Source of the DNA: Microcaldota archaeon
Lineage (GTDB): Archaea > Micrarchaeota > Micrarchaeia > Micrarchaeales > Micrarchaeaceae
DNA length: 61,916 nucleotides
Assembly (NCBI GenBank): GCA_021801355.1
Contig: JAJYYB010000013.1
Location: forward strand, 1-61,916
Reading direction: 5' to 3'
Part shown: positions 29,761-39,460 of the stretch, piece by piece
Position numbering within the stretch: position 1 is the first letter of the stretch
Layout: each line of letters opens with the position of its first letter
Notes under the pieces: model-generated
What the model saw: the letters and a program-made list of their open reading frames with translations, nothing else
Told to the model about the DNA's origin: nothing
Database searches by the model: none
Translations under genes and position numbers: made by a program

Positions 29761-31284
29761 ATGAATCTTAAATTGCAATTAACGAAATTTTTTGATGACA
29801 TATACGAATTAGACAGCAGCGGCATTCCATGCTTCAAGCTTTCCCTAGGAGGCAAGTGGGTCTTCCCCAAGGAGAAGAAGTTCATTGACATAAAGAGCCC
29901 TATAGACGATTCGATAATAGCGCGCGTTTCAGCTGCAGGGGATGCTGACGCTGATGAAGCAGTATTGAATGCATACAACACTAAGAGGACCATAAGGGGC
30001 GTTCCTGCAATTGAGAGGCTTAACTTAATGGACAGGGCCGCTGCGCTGCTGGAGGAGCACAAGAAGGAGTTGATAGATTCTATAGTGATCAACAACGGCA
30101 AGACCATAGCAGATGCAAAAGGCGAGGTAAGTGCAACAAAGAACCGGTTGCTGCTTTCCTTTGAAGAGGCAAGGAAGATATACGGAGATTACCTGCCAGG
30201 GGATTGGGCTGAGGAGAACCTTGGTAAATACGCAATGGTCATAAGGGAGCCGGTGGGCGTGGTTCTGGCGATACCTCCGTTCAATTATCCTCTGTTCATA
30301 ACCTACACCAAGATCATACCAGCTTTGCTTGCCGGGAACCCTGTAATAGCTAAGCCGGCCAGCGCCGATCCGCTGCCAGGCATACTAATGGCCAAGATTA
30401 TGGAAGCCGCAGGAGTTCCTGCCGGAGCACTGAACTTTATAACAGGCGGGGGAGCCATAGGCAGCAGGATGGCGGAAAGCCCAATGGTTAATATGGTAAC
30501 TTTTACAGGTAGCACCGAAGTGGGCGAGGAGCTGACCAAGATATCAGGAATAAAGAAGATACACCTTGAGCTCGGGGGCAAGGGCTGCGCGATAATATTG
30601 GACGATGCAGAACTTGGAGTCGCTGCAGAGAAAGTTCTGGCTGGTTCGCTCAAGAATGCAGGCCAGCGCTGCGATGCAATAAATTTTGTCTTGGTCCAGG
30701 AGGGCGTGGCTAACAAATTCGTGGAGCTATTGAAGGAAGGCATTAAGGGATGGATCCTGGGTGACCCTACCGATGAGAAAAGCAAAGTCGGACCGCTCAT
30801 AGATTCAAGAGCTGTTGCAAGGGTTACATCGTTTATTGATGATGCGGTCAAGAAGGGTGCGACACTTGCTTATGGCGGCAAGGCCAATGGCAATTTCGTA
30901 GAACCGACATTACTGCTCAACGTGCCATTGGATGCTACAATAATGAAGGAGGAGACGTTCGGCCCCGTTGTGCCTGTGCACGTATTCAAGACTGTAGATG
31001 AGGCGATAGAGATAGCCAACAGGTCGAAATACGGGCTTGATTCTTCAGTATTTACCACAAACATAAATTCTGCTTGGAAGGTGGCTAAGAGACTCGAGGT
31101 CGGCGAGATAACGATAAACAATTTCCCTGCGCATGGAATAGGGTTCTTTCCTTTTGGCGGCGTCAAGGAAAGCGGCTTGGGCAGGGAGGGGATAGGTTAC
31201 AGCATTGAGGAATTTACAAACATGAAGACTATAGTGGTCGACACAAGGGCTGCAAAGACCTGGAACAACGAAGGGCAGAAGTGA
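29761..31284 (+). CDS. Aldehyde dehydrogenase, probably non-phosphorylating glyceraldehyde-3-phosphate dehydrogenase (GAPN)
   Basis: 507 residues from ATG 29761 (TTG 29752 is possible; a TATA-like TTATTTATTTTTATT about 25-40 nt upstream suits the ATG). The catalytic Cys lies in NAGQRCDA, the general-base Glu in HLELGGKG, and cofactor sequence FTGST and PPFNYPLF are present. GAPN oxidises glyceraldehyde-3-phosphate directly to 3-phosphoglycerate with NAD(P). The GAPN assignment over other ALDH members rests on overall similarity and the cupin PGI nearby, and is an inference. Confidence 0.75.
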   Translation: MNLKLQLTKFFDDIYELDSSGIPCFKLSLGGKWVFPKEKKFIDIKSPIDDSIIARVSAAGDADADEAVLNAYNTKRTIRGVPAIERLNLMDRAAALLEEHKKELIDSIVINNGKTIADAKGEVSATKNRLLLSFEEARKIYGDYLPGDWAEENLGKYAMVIREPVGVVLAIPPFNYPLFITYTKIIPALLAGNPVIAKPASADPLPGILMAKIMEAAGVPAGALNFITGGGAIGSRMAESPMVNMVTFTGSTEVGEELTKISGIKKIHLELGGKGCAIILDDAELGVAAEKVLAGSLKNAGQRCDAINFVLVQEGVANKFVELLKEGIKGWILGDPTDEKSKVGPLIDSRAVARVTSFIDDAVKKGATLAYGGKANGNFVEPTLLLNVPLDATIMKEETFGPVVPVHVFKTVDEAIEIANRSKYGLDSSVFTTNINSAWKVAKRLEVGEITINNFPAHGIGFFPFGGVKESGLGREGIGYSIEEFTNMKTIVVDTRAAKTWNNEGQK

Positions 31285-31286
31285 AT

Positions 31287-31904
31287 TCAGCCATGCTTCG
31301 AAAGGAAAATGCTTATTATATCATTGAACTTTACAGGATCGTCAAGGTAGCATGCATGTTTTGCGCCCGGCAACTTCTTAGCCTCTGAATTTCTTATCCT
31401 GCTTTTAAGGAATCCGCTCTTATCAGGCATATTAAGTTCATCATCAGACCCCCATATGCCAAGGGTGGGCACTTTTACATCTTCCAATTTGACCGTGTCG
31501 ATCCTGACTGGTCCAACGACTATGAGTGCGCTTATGCTTTCACTATGCGATGACGCGTATCTTAATGCAAGATATCCGCTGAGAGATGAGCCCAGCAGTA
31601 GGGGTTTGTGGCCGCCAAATTCCTTTATTACGTAATCTATGAACCCTAAGTAGCCTTCATCAGTAAGCACGAACCTGCTTTTGCTGTTTGGATAGCCAGG
31701 CATGTCAAGCGATATGACAGAATAACCGGAATCTGCGAAGCTCTGCATCGTTCCGGTCTTTGCCCAAACATCGGCGTAGAAGCTGTAGCCATGCATCAGC
31801 ACCGCTACTTTCTTCTTTCCTGTATTTGCGCTTAGATACCTGAACCTGTTGCCTTTATAGTCGCCGAAAAGCTCATCGATTTTAAGTGGCATGTAAGCTC
31901 TCAC
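31287..31904 (-). CDS. Alpha/beta-hydrolase
   Basis: 205 residues. Nucleophile elbow GSSLSG, oxyanion-type MHGYSFYADVW, acid in WGSDDE, catalytic His in PGAKHACY. The GTG start at 31904 overlaps the stop of the aminopeptidase gene as GTGA; ATG 31892 would also work. It is probably co-translated with the M1 peptidase. Substrate unknown. Confidence 0.8.
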   Translation of the reverse strand: MRAYMPLKIDELFGDYKGNRFRYLSANTGKKKVAVLMHGYSFYADVWAKTGTMQSFADSGYSVISLDMPGYPNSKSRFVLTDEGYLGFIDYVIKEFGGHKPLLLGSSLSGYLALRYASSHSESISALIVVGPVRIDTVKLEDVKVPTLGIWGSDDELNMPDKSGFLKSRIRNSEAKKLPGAKHACYLDDPVKFNDIISIFLSKHG

Positions 31905-34432
31905 TTGAGATTGGCTTCGAGGAACCTTATGTTTATCTTTATCCTCTCTGCAGTCTTCCTTACGGGACCCTCTATGTCCTGCCTCATATTTTCTTTCTCA
32001 GCAAAGAAACGGTCGAAATCGGAAAGCGATCTCTTGTCTGAGATGACGCGCATGTTCTCCACGTACCTTTTCAGCAGATGCGTACCGCTTATGAACTTGC
32101 CAAGCATAACGTGCCAGTTTTTCTTAGACCATTTCCACACGATAAGCTTGCCGCATGGATTGTCGGCCATAGCAAAGGATGGTATGTAGGAATCCTGCAG
32201 CCTTACCGAGTCCGAGAATGAGAAGTCGAGCGTCTTTGACAGCAGAGCCGGATCCCTGAACATGGCAAGAGCTATTAGCAACCTGCGCTGCTCTTCCGGA
32301 TTAGGCTCTTTCTTGTAAAGTTCTATCAACTTCTCATGCGTATCTGCGTTCCCGTTCCACGCAGATATCTTGTAGACTGCGCCCCTTATGTTTGGCTCGA
32401 TCGCTTTGCCTCCGTTTATGTAATCATTAAACAATTCCGCAGCCTTCTTTGCCGTTGGTTTGTGGCCCGTAAGCCCGAGACCTGATATCGCCATTGACCT
32501 GAGTATCGTTGTTATGTCGCTCTCGTTGCTCTTCCTCTCCCAGCCGAGCTTCTTTAGTATTTTTTCATGATAAGCCAGCGATATAGAATCGATCTTTTGA
32601 TGCAGTTTGGTGTCATAAAGCGTAAACTGGAGCCAGCTTAGATGACCAGATATGCTGAAATTCAGTGGGTACTCATCTATCCTGTCAAGGCAGTAACGCT
32701 CTATGAAATCAGTGTATTTGCTGAGCTTGATCATGCCTGACCTGGCTATTACGAAAAGGTCGTTCTCTATGCCCCATGCTTCGGTACCATTAAGGCTGCC
32801 ATTGCTTATTGCCTTGCCAAGCCGCTCAAGATTCGCATCGTCATAAAGCACCCTGTAGAGGCCGCTTTGGGTATAGTTAAGCTTTACCCAATCGGCATCT
32901 CCGACATTGAATTTAGCGGCCTTGCCTTCCATCAGAATGGTTAGTTGCTTGCCTTTGTCGCTTATTGTATGGATAGGTATGGGCCAAATGCCCTTATTGT
33001 TGCTCCCTAGCATAGTGAAGCGCTCCTGGGACGCCGATACTGCGCCACCCTTGCTGCTGCACTTGACAACCGGATACCCTGGGTTGTCTATCCAGTACCC
33101 GGCTACGTATTTTATCTTCTTTTGTTCTTTGGCTTTGGAGGCTGCCTTGTCTATAGCGTTCCATAAATCGTACTTGGTCGCGTTTGCATAAGAATACGCC
33201 TTCAGATAGTCGCTAAGACCCTTCCTGAATATCTCATGACCGGAATAATCCTCGAGCATATGAAGGACGCTGCCGCCCTTCTCGTAGCTTATCTCATCGA
33301 ATATGCTGTCTATCTCCTTCGGGTTGTTTACATTGACACTTATTGGATGGGTTGACTCAAGAGCGTCTGCATTCAATGCGGTGCCCATCACGTTTAGCAG
33401 GTACTGCGTTCCCATACGCCATTCCGGGAACGTTGCATCTACTGCCTTGTAGCTCATGAATGTGGCAAAGCTCTCGTTAAGCCAGAGGTCATTCCACCAT
33501 TTCATTGTCACGAGGTCGCCGAACCACTGATGCGCCAGCTCGTGCGCTATCACTTCCGCTATACCCTGCTTGTTAGCCACTGCAGTGTTCTGGTCGGCAA
33601 GGAGCCTTACTTCCCTAAAAGTTATCGCACCCCAGTTTTCCATTGCGCCTACTGCAAAATCTGGGACAGCTATTATGTCAAGCTTCTTTAGCGGATACTT
33701 TACACTGAAGTACTTTTGATAGTAAGCGACGAATTTCCTTGTAAACTCGAGCGGGAGCTTGCACATGCTTTTCTTTCCCGGAGTTGATACGACCCTTATC
33801 TTAAGGCCGTCAAGCTCGCCTTCTGTGTATTCGAATTTGCCAACGCCTATGTAAAGCAGATAATCGGACATCTTTGGCGTGGTCTCGAACACTACGACTT
33901 TCTTGTCGCCCTTTGTGGTCTGGCTTTTTATTTCTGTGTTCGATATCGCATCGAACCCCTTAGGCATTACCAAAGACAGGTTGAAAGTCGATTTGAATGC
34001 AGGTTCGTCAAAACACGGGAAGGCAGCCCTTGCATCGGCAGCCTCGAACTGCGTTGTCAGCATGTATTCTGTCACGCCTTCGTTCTTGTATGAGCTCCTG
34101 TAGAAGCCGTACATCTTGTCATTGTTGTATCCGCGGAATCTTATTTGGATTTTTGCGTTTCCCGAAAGTTTATCGCGCAATTTTAGCTCTATCTGCTCCT
34201 TCTCCGGAATGCTAGTTATGCTTGCAAAGTGCTTTTTGCCATTCTGCTCTATTTCTGCGTCTATTATGTCCATGTCCTTTGCGTTAAGGAACACTGAATC
34301 AGTCTTGCTTTTTATTATGACATCTATAGATTCGTAACCTTGATACTGGAATTTAGCTAAATCAAGCTCCAGTTTTATATCGTAATTGCTAGGCACTACG
34401 TTATCACCTAGCGTTTCGTATCCATAGTCCAA
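31901..34432 (-). CDS. M1 family zinc aminopeptidase (tricorn-interacting factor F2/F3-like)
   Basis: 843 residues. Zinc site HELAHQWFGD with His at residues 297 and 301 and the third ligand Glu in LWLNESFATF (about 320). Exopeptidase motif GAMENWG precedes it. Four-domain M1 layout including the C-terminal helical domain. It trims peptides released by the proteasome; the proteasome beta gene is in this window. GTGA overlap with the downstream hydrolase. Confidence 0.93.
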   Translation of the reverse strand: MDYGYETLGDNVVPSNYDIKLELDLAKFQYQGYESIDVIIKSKTDSVFLNAKDMDIIDAEIEQNGKKHFASITSIPEKEQIELKLRDKLSGNAKIQIRFRGYNNDKMYGFYRSSYKNEGVTEYMLTTQFEAADARAAFPCFDEPAFKSTFNLSLVMPKGFDAISNTEIKSQTTKGDKKVVVFETTPKMSDYLLYIGVGKFEYTEGELDGLKIRVVSTPGKKSMCKLPLEFTRKFVAYYQKYFSVKYPLKKLDIIAVPDFAVGAMENWGAITFREVRLLADQNTAVANKQGIAEVIAHELAHQWFGDLVTMKWWNDLWLNESFATFMSYKAVDATFPEWRMGTQYLLNVMGTALNADALESTHPISVNVNNPKEIDSIFDEISYEKGGSVLHMLEDYSGHEIFRKGLSDYLKAYSYANATKYDLWNAIDKAASKAKEQKKIKYVAGYWIDNPGYPVVKCSSKGGAVSASQERFTMLGSNNKGIWPIPIHTISDKGKQLTILMEGKAAKFNVGDADWVKLNYTQSGLYRVLYDDANLERLGKAISNGSLNGTEAWGIENDLFVIARSGMIKLSKYTDFIERYCLDRIDEYPLNFSISGHLSWLQFTLYDTKLHQKIDSISLAYHEKILKKLGWERKSNESDITTILRSMAISGLGLTGHKPTAKKAAELFNDYINGGKAIEPNIRGAVYKISAWNGNADTHEKLIELYKKEPNPEEQRRLLIALAMFRDPALLSKTLDFSFSDSVRLQDSYIPSFAMADNPCGKLIVWKWSKKNWHVMLGKFISGTHLLKRYVENMRVISDKRSLSDFDRFFAEKENMRQDIEGPVRKTAERIKINIRFLEANLK

Positions 34433-34463
34433 AGAACCACCGGATTATCTAAGCATTGGCAGC

Positions 34464-35045
34464 TTATTCCTCCGAGAAAATCTCGATCTTCTCTGCAGGC
34501 TTGTATTCTGATTTGAGCAGGCTTAGCATTATGTCATCGACGAATTTGTCAACGTGGAATACACTGTGACGCATGACGCCTTCCTTGACGAAACTGAGCG
34601 ACTCGAGAACTTTAAGCGAACGTTCGTTGAATGTGAAAACAGTTGCGTATACTCTATTCATACCGAGCGAGGAGAATGCGACGCCCAAAAGCAGTGAGAT
34701 AGCCTCCTTTGCATATCCGTTGCCCCAGAACTTCTTGCCGACCCAGTAACCTATCTCGCATTTCCTGTTCTTGTAGTCTATGTTCTTTATCCCAGCTATA
34801 CCTACGAGCTCATCGGTCTCCTTTATGACTATGCCGTAGTGGAACTCTGTCCCATTTATGAGCGCCCTTGTGGCCGCGTCTATGAACTGCAAAGCATCGG
34901 AACGCTTATACGGGAACGGGAATGAGCCGAGTTCAGCTATGTTGTAAACCACATCATAGTCGTTTGCGTGCTCCGCGATAGAGTCGGCATCGTCCACTGT
35001 AAGAACGCGTAGCGAGACCTTGAAGTTCTTTGACGTTACTAACAT
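34464..35045 (-). CDS. GNAT acetyltransferase (RimJ/RimL-like)
   Basis: 193 residues. VSLRVLTVDDADSIAEHAND opening, acetyl-CoA loop GYWVGKKFWGNGYAKEAI (Q/R-x-x-G-x-G/A type), and NERSLKVLESLSFVKEGVMR, all matching the RimJ/RimL group that acetylates protein N-termini or small molecules. Substrate not predictable. Confidence 0.85.
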   Translation of the reverse strand: MLVTSKNFKVSLRVLTVDDADSIAEHANDYDVVYNIAELGSFPFPYKRSDALQFIDAATRALINGTEFHYGIVIKETDELVGIAGIKNIDYKNRKCEIGYWVGKKFWGNGYAKEAISLLLGVAFSSLGMNRVYATVFTFNERSLKVLESLSFVKEGVMRHSVFHVDKFVDDIMLSLLKSEYKPAEKIEIFSEE

Positions 35046-35095
35046 GGTTTAATATCCGCTTAACACTTTATAAGCTTTTCTCTTGAAAAGTATAT

Positions 35096-35202
35096 AGGAA
35101 GTTGACAAATCGTTTTGTATCGATGGAACATGGTCGCAAGATTTTCCATACCTATGAAATCCCTTCGATAAAATATTCCATAAATTCAAATGTCAACTTC
35201 CT
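35096..35202. repeat. 107-bp element with 12-bp perfect terminal inverted repeats
   Basis: AGGAAGTTGACA (35096-35107) is matched by TGTCAACTTCCT (35191-35202). The inner flanks share partial inverted similarity (TATCGATGG against TATCGAAGG). No coding capacity. It could be a MITE-like non-autonomous element or an extended operator upstream of the gene at 35247. Confidence 0.55.
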
Positions 35203-35246
35203 AAAGTATATCTAAACGAGTCACCGATACTGATAAAGCTGATAGT

Positions 35247-35795
35247 ATGCAGAAAGGAACAAGCGTACCTGCATGGTTGCTTTGCGAAGACATAATGACC
35301 AAGATGAAGGAGGCATTGGTAGACGAAGCTCTAACCACTCTGCACAATGAGATAGACAGCGGCAGGATAAAGCTGGATGCGAAGTGGATAAATACAGAAT
35401 CCCAGACCGAGGCGCTAGAAAGGGACATGTTCCTGATAAATAACCTTATTGAGCAGGCACCAAATATGCTCCAAGTGCAGAACGATTACATAATGAAAAA
35501 TGAGAACGCAGGAGCGAAAATGGATGCGGAAAAAATTGAAAAGCTGGAGAATGTAAAGAGGCTGTCTATGGCAGTCTCTTACATATCAGTACTTATGAGG
35601 AACGCCACAGTTATAGACGATTGGATTAAGACAGTGGAACAACTCCCGCAAGATTCAGATTCAAAATCTATACTTAAACAAACACTCGATGATGAGAGAC
35701 TTGATTTGGTGAAATTCGTGCTCAAAACGAAACCTTTCAATGATGGCATCTTTAGCGAGGAGGAGCTCTCTATATTGAGATCATTGGATAAGTAA
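35247..35795 (+). CDS. Hypothetical all-helical protein
   Basis: 182 residues, charged, no membrane segment, no family recognised. Long amphipathic helices dominate (residues 10-50 and 85-180), with ENAGAKMDAEKIEKLENVKR suggestive of a coiled coil. Its stop is 20 nt before the TTG start of the ABC transporter ATPase, so it may be co-transcribed with the exporter as a regulator or accessory factor. Confidence 0.6.
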   Translation: MQKGTSVPAWLLCEDIMTKMKEALVDEALTTLHNEIDSGRIKLDAKWINTESQTEALERDMFLINNLIEQAPNMLQVQNDYIMKNENAGAKMDAEKIEKLENVKRLSMAVSYISVLMRNATVIDDWIKTVEQLPQDSDSKSILKQTLDDERLDLVKFVLKTKPFNDGIFSEEELSILRSLDK

Positions 35796-35814
35796 TCGTG
35801 AATTTGGTGGTCAT

Positions 35815-36822
35815 TTGGATAATGCTATAACAATAGAAAACGTCTTCAAAAGGTTCAAGACTTATGAGACTGATACCGGGGCGGCCGGAACGCTGTTCGG
35901 CAGGAAGAACAAGATAAAGACCGCCCTAGACGGAGTCAGCTTTGAAGTGAAGAAAGGCGAGGTCCTAGCGCTTCTGGGTAGGAATGGAAGCGGCAAGTCC
36001 ACGCTCGTAAAGCTCCTTGCCGGTATACTGCATCCTGATTCTGGATCGATAAAGGTACTAGGGCTTGACCCATTTAATGACAGGATAATGCTGGTGCAGA
36101 ACATAGGCGTGGTCTTCGGATCGACGCATCCGCAGCTTTTCTGGGACCTGCCCCCTATCGACACCTTCAACTACATAAGGGGCATGTATGCGATACCGCA
36201 GGACCGGTTTGAGAGGCAGCTGGATTATTTCGTTGAAATGCTTTCATTGAAGGACATATACAAGAGGCAGACGAGGCAGCTTTCACTGGGCGAGCGCATG
36301 AAATGCGAGTTCGTATGCGCCAACCTGCATTCACCTAAGCTGGTGCTTATGGACGAAGCCACTGTGGGCGTCGATCTCCCATCCAGGATAGCTATAGGAG
36401 AGGCTGTACTGTCTCTGAGGAAGAGATATGGGACAACTTTCATAATAACCACGCACGTAGTGGACGACATAGCGAACGTGGATAGGATAGTACTTATGGA
36501 TCACGGTAGGGTCGTATTTGAGGGACAGCAGGAGAAAATGCGCAGCATGTTCAAGAAAAGCGTGATAATAGAGCTTTACTTCTCGAAGAAAATGCGCAGT
36601 TCCGCCTATGCCAAGTACGGTAGGGTCATCCTAAGTAGGGGAGACTACATAAAAATGGAGATGGCGCCACATATGATAAAGCGCAACTGGTTTACTGAGA
36701 TGCTAAAAGACGACTCGGTGATCGACTACAGGGTGAATGAGCCTAGCCTTAGCGCACTGCTTAACAACATGTACAAGGCAATAGACAAGGAGAACAAGAC
36801 TAAGGGTGTCAAGGATGGGTAA
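35815..36822 (+). CDS. ABC exporter ATP-binding protein
   Basis: 335 residues from a TTG, supported by GGTGGT Shine-Dalgarno at 35806-35811. Walker A GRNGSGKST, Q loop in VFGSTHPQLFW, signature LSLGERMKCE, Walker B LVLMDEATVGVD, H loop TTHVVDD. The C-terminal extension of about 90 residues follows the ATPase. Two ABC-2 permease genes follow with overlapping or abutting ends, forming one complete exporter. Similar systems with two DUF990-type permeases are common and poorly characterised. Confidence 0.88.
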   Translation: MDNAITIENVFKRFKTYETDTGAAGTLFGRKNKIKTALDGVSFEVKKGEVLALLGRNGSGKSTLVKLLAGILHPDSGSIKVLGLDPFNDRIMLVQNIGVVFGSTHPQLFWDLPPIDTFNYIRGMYAIPQDRFERQLDYFVEMLSLKDIYKRQTRQLSLGERMKCEFVCANLHSPKLVLMDEATVGVDLPSRIAIGEAVLSLRKRYGTTFIITTHVVDDIANVDRIVLMDHGRVVFEGQQEKMRSMFKKSVIIELYFSKKMRSSAYAKYGRVILSRGDYIKMEMAPHMIKRNWFTEMLKDDSVIDYRVNEPSLSALLNNMYKAIDKENKTKGVKDG

Positions 36823-37621
36823 CGGCATACAGCCTTATGCGGCTGCTTTCAAAGTGCAGTTCAAGAACCAACTCGCGTACAGGACGGACATCATACTTGA
36901 CATGATACTGACAATGCTTTCATCGCTCATTTTCGTCTTCGTTTGGGTTGCGGCGTACTCTTTCTCAGGGACTACATCGCTGGATGGGCTGTCGCTTACG
37001 CTCATGATAGCTTATTTCGTTATGGTCGGCGCGATACGCCAGATAACTGGCTGGCCGCAGATAATAAACAATATGGAGGATGACATCAAGCAGGGAGGGA
37101 TAGCGAGGTTCATGATAAGGCCGATGAGCTACACTATGCAATTATTCCTCGAGGCGCTCCCAGTGAATATACTGTTTTTCGTATTCGGCTCTATACCTGT
37201 AATAGTTTTGGTCATTGTCTTTGGCCATTTCGTAGTGTCCTACCAGTTGATCGCGATATTCGTGGTCGAGATGCTTATAGCATATTTCATGATAAACCTG
37301 ATAGGCTTCATGATAGGCAGCATGGCAGTCTATCTAAGCAGCGTATGGGGCATAGCAAACGGGGTGGCGGAGGTCTTCAGCATAGCGGGCGGGGCTATAG
37401 TGCCGCTTGCGTTTCTATCCCAAGGAGTAGCGAATACGCTCATGCTCACACCGTTCCCGTTCATGTATTACATACCTGCAGGCACATTGCTTGGCATAAT
37501 ACCTATGTCTACAGCACTGCAAAGCGTAGCGGTAGGGATTGCATGGGTTGCTGTGCTGGCAGTGCTTGCACATTTTGTTTGGGGCAGGGTCAAACGCGAC
37601 ATTAACGCAGTAGGCGGATGA
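36815..37621 (+). CDS. ABC-2 type permease (DUF990-like), first subunit
   Basis: 268 residues from ATG 36815, with GGGTGT 36803-36808 as RBS; overlaps the ATPase by eight bases. Six predicted TMs: IILDMILTMLSSLIFVFVWV, LSLTLMIAYFVMVGA and four more towards the C-terminus, with the cytoplasmic NQLAYRTDIILD at the front. It pairs with the following permease. Confidence 0.78.
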   Translation: MGNGIQPYAAAFKVQFKNQLAYRTDIILDMILTMLSSLIFVFVWVAAYSFSGTTSLDGLSLTLMIAYFVMVGAIRQITGWPQIINNMEDDIKQGGIARFMIRPMSYTMQLFLEALPVNILFFVFGSIPVIVLVIVFGHFVVSYQLIAIFVVEMLIAYFMINLIGFMIGSMAVYLSSVWGIANGVAEVFSIAGGAIVPLAFLSQGVANTLMLTPFPFMYYIPAGTLLGIIPMSTALQSVAVGIAWVAVLAVLAHFVWGRVKRDINAVGG

Positions 37622-37622
37622 G

Positions 37623-38417
37623 ATGCTGGATGGTGCAAGACGAAATATTGATGTGTTCCTGAGCTCACAGCGCTACACATGGCTGTCGTTTCTAATTTAC
37701 AGAGTGCAGGCCTTGACTTGGATAATAGTTTGGATGTTTGGCACTGCTGCAAGCCTTGTGAGCATAAGTGTAATATATGGGGTATCTGGCGGGATAGCCG
37801 GATGGAGCTATTATCAGATGCTCGCAATAGCTGCGCTTGCGAACATGTTAATAGGGATAGTGAGCTATACAATAACACCGTGGAATCTCGTGCCGATTAT
37901 GCGTTTAGGTACGTTTGACCAGTACCTGACGAAACCTTACAACCCTATAGTACTGATATTATCGCGATCGGGCTCCAAAGCTTCGATAGGTGGGGTCATA
38001 AGCGGATCGATAATGCTGGTTTACGCATTGGCGAATATAAGTGGCATCAATCCAATCGCGTTGGCCTCGTCGTTGGCTTTATTCGTGCTAGGAACTGCAA
38101 CGCTAGTCATGTTCGCTGTCATGATTTCGCTCCTTTCTTACGTACTTTTCAGGAGCGGCAACTACATACAGTGGCTAATGAACATAGCGAGCGACACAGC
38201 AAACTACCCACTCCAGATTTACGGTCTTGCAGGCACAGTGCTACTGACGGTCGGGCTTCCGGTAGGGCTTGCGGCTTTCTATCCTGCAGAGCTGATGTTC
38301 GTTAAAATAGATTACACATTCACAGTAGGGATAGCGCTATTATCTGCGCTTATGTTGTTTGGATTCTACAAGTTAAGCATGTATCTCTTGAGGTTCTACA
38401 CGAGCGGAGGAGGTTAG
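37623..38417 (+). CDS. ABC-2 type permease (DUF990-like), second subunit
   Basis: 264 residues, six TMs, the ATG one base after the previous stop. The N-terminal sequence QRYTWLSFLIYRVQALTWII and the LGTFDQYLTKPYNPIV loop are typical of the paired ABC-2 permeases. Substrate unknown; lipid, polysaccharide or drug export are the usual possibilities. Confidence 0.78.
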   Translation: MLDGARRNIDVFLSSQRYTWLSFLIYRVQALTWIIVWMFGTAASLVSISVIYGVSGGIAGWSYYQMLAIAALANMLIGIVSYTITPWNLVPIMRLGTFDQYLTKPYNPIVLILSRSGSKASIGGVISGSIMLVYALANISGINPIALASSLALFVLGTATLVMFAVMISLLSYVLFRSGNYIQWLMNIASDTANYPLQIYGLAGTVLLTVGLPVGLAAFYPAELMFVKIDYTFTVGIALLSALMLFGFYKLSMYLLRFYTSGGG

Positions 38418-38546
38418 GCAAAGTATGATACCAAAGTTGACCGGATTTATACGGGCATAAGCGCAAAGCCTAAATAAGTAGGAATTCCAGAAGACTAAAT
38501 CCAGTGATCTGACTGGTAATCACTTGTACTTAAAAGGGATGTAATT

Positions 38547-39296
38547 ATGGAGACGCTCAATGTCAAGGGCTTCAGGCTGGAACTGGATGGCGCATCCTTG
38601 TATAAGGATGGCAAGCCTCTGGATCGTAAAGCCAGAAAGCTATCCGAAATGAGAGATGTGCTCATGGATCCTGGCGCGATAAACTCGAAAAGCATGGATG
38701 ACGAAACATATTTCATGTTCAGGGCGCTCAGCTCTTCTGATGATTCCGAAGCATTCAAAAAATATGGAGTGCGTTATGACGTCACAATAATGGAGGATTA
38801 CAAACTCGGCATGGAACTTAACAAGACTTTTGGCCACTACCATCCAGAAGCAGAGCGTGGGCTCTCTTATCCAGAGGTTTACGAGGTGATAAAGGGGAAC
38901 GCAGTAATGCTTCTGCAAAAGAAGTTGAATGATACAGATTACGAGGTAATACTTGTGCACGCGGAAACTGGAGACAAGGTTATCGTAGAACCGAATTATG
39001 GCCATATAACCATAAATGCAGGCCCTGGCCGGCTTGTCACAGCAAATTTGGTGAGCGAACAGTTCATCCCTGATTACAAGTCTATAGAAAACAAACATGG
39101 AGGGGCGGTCTACCTTACTGCGGATGACAAGAAACTGCGTAACAAAAATTATGGGAACGCCTCTGTAAGCGAAGACCGTAATCGCCCTGTACCGCCTTTC
39201 CTGGGAGGTTCTGTGGGCATATACGATTCGTTCATTAAGACGCCGGACAAATTTAGGTTCCTTAACAAACCAAGCTTGATGGGAGAACTGCTCTAG
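38547..39296 (+). CDS. pgiA: Cupin-type glucose-6-phosphate isomerase
   Basis: 249 residues. The cupin metal site is GHYHPEAERGLSYPEVYEV (His, His, Glu) with the final His in NYGHITINAG. KTFGHYHP is the family hallmark. It interconverts glucose-6-phosphate and fructose-6-phosphate in euryarchaeal glycolysis and gluconeogenesis. A C-terminal extension of about 60 residues follows the cupin barrel. Confidence 0.9.
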   Translation: METLNVKGFRLELDGASLYKDGKPLDRKARKLSEMRDVLMDPGAINSKSMDDETYFMFRALSSSDDSEAFKKYGVRYDVTIMEDYKLGMELNKTFGHYHPEAERGLSYPEVYEVIKGNAVMLLQKKLNDTDYEVILVHAETGDKVIVEPNYGHITINAGPGRLVTANLVSEQFIPDYKSIENKHGGAVYLTADDKKLRNKNYGNASVSEDRNRPVPPFLGGSVGIYDSFIKTPDKFRFLNKPSLMGELL

Positions 39297-39403
39297 TCGA
39301 TTCGGATGCGGGAGCCGCTTCCACTGCTTAAGACAAATCTGGTAAGGCCTTTTGTCGAATTTTATTTGACATTTCAACTATTAGTGCAAAAAAACGAACA
39401 TTA

Positions 39404-39412
39404 TTTAAACAT
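39404..39412 (+). promoter_or_regulatory. Probable TATA box of the HTH-grpE-dnaK operon
   Basis: TTTAAACAT about 50 nt upstream of the ATG at 39461, with a GGTGGGTG Shine-Dalgarno at 39447-39454. Confidence 0.45.
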
Positions 39413-39460
39413 ATCGATGCATAATATGTATTTGGACAGGAGTTGTGGTGGGTGCTTTTG

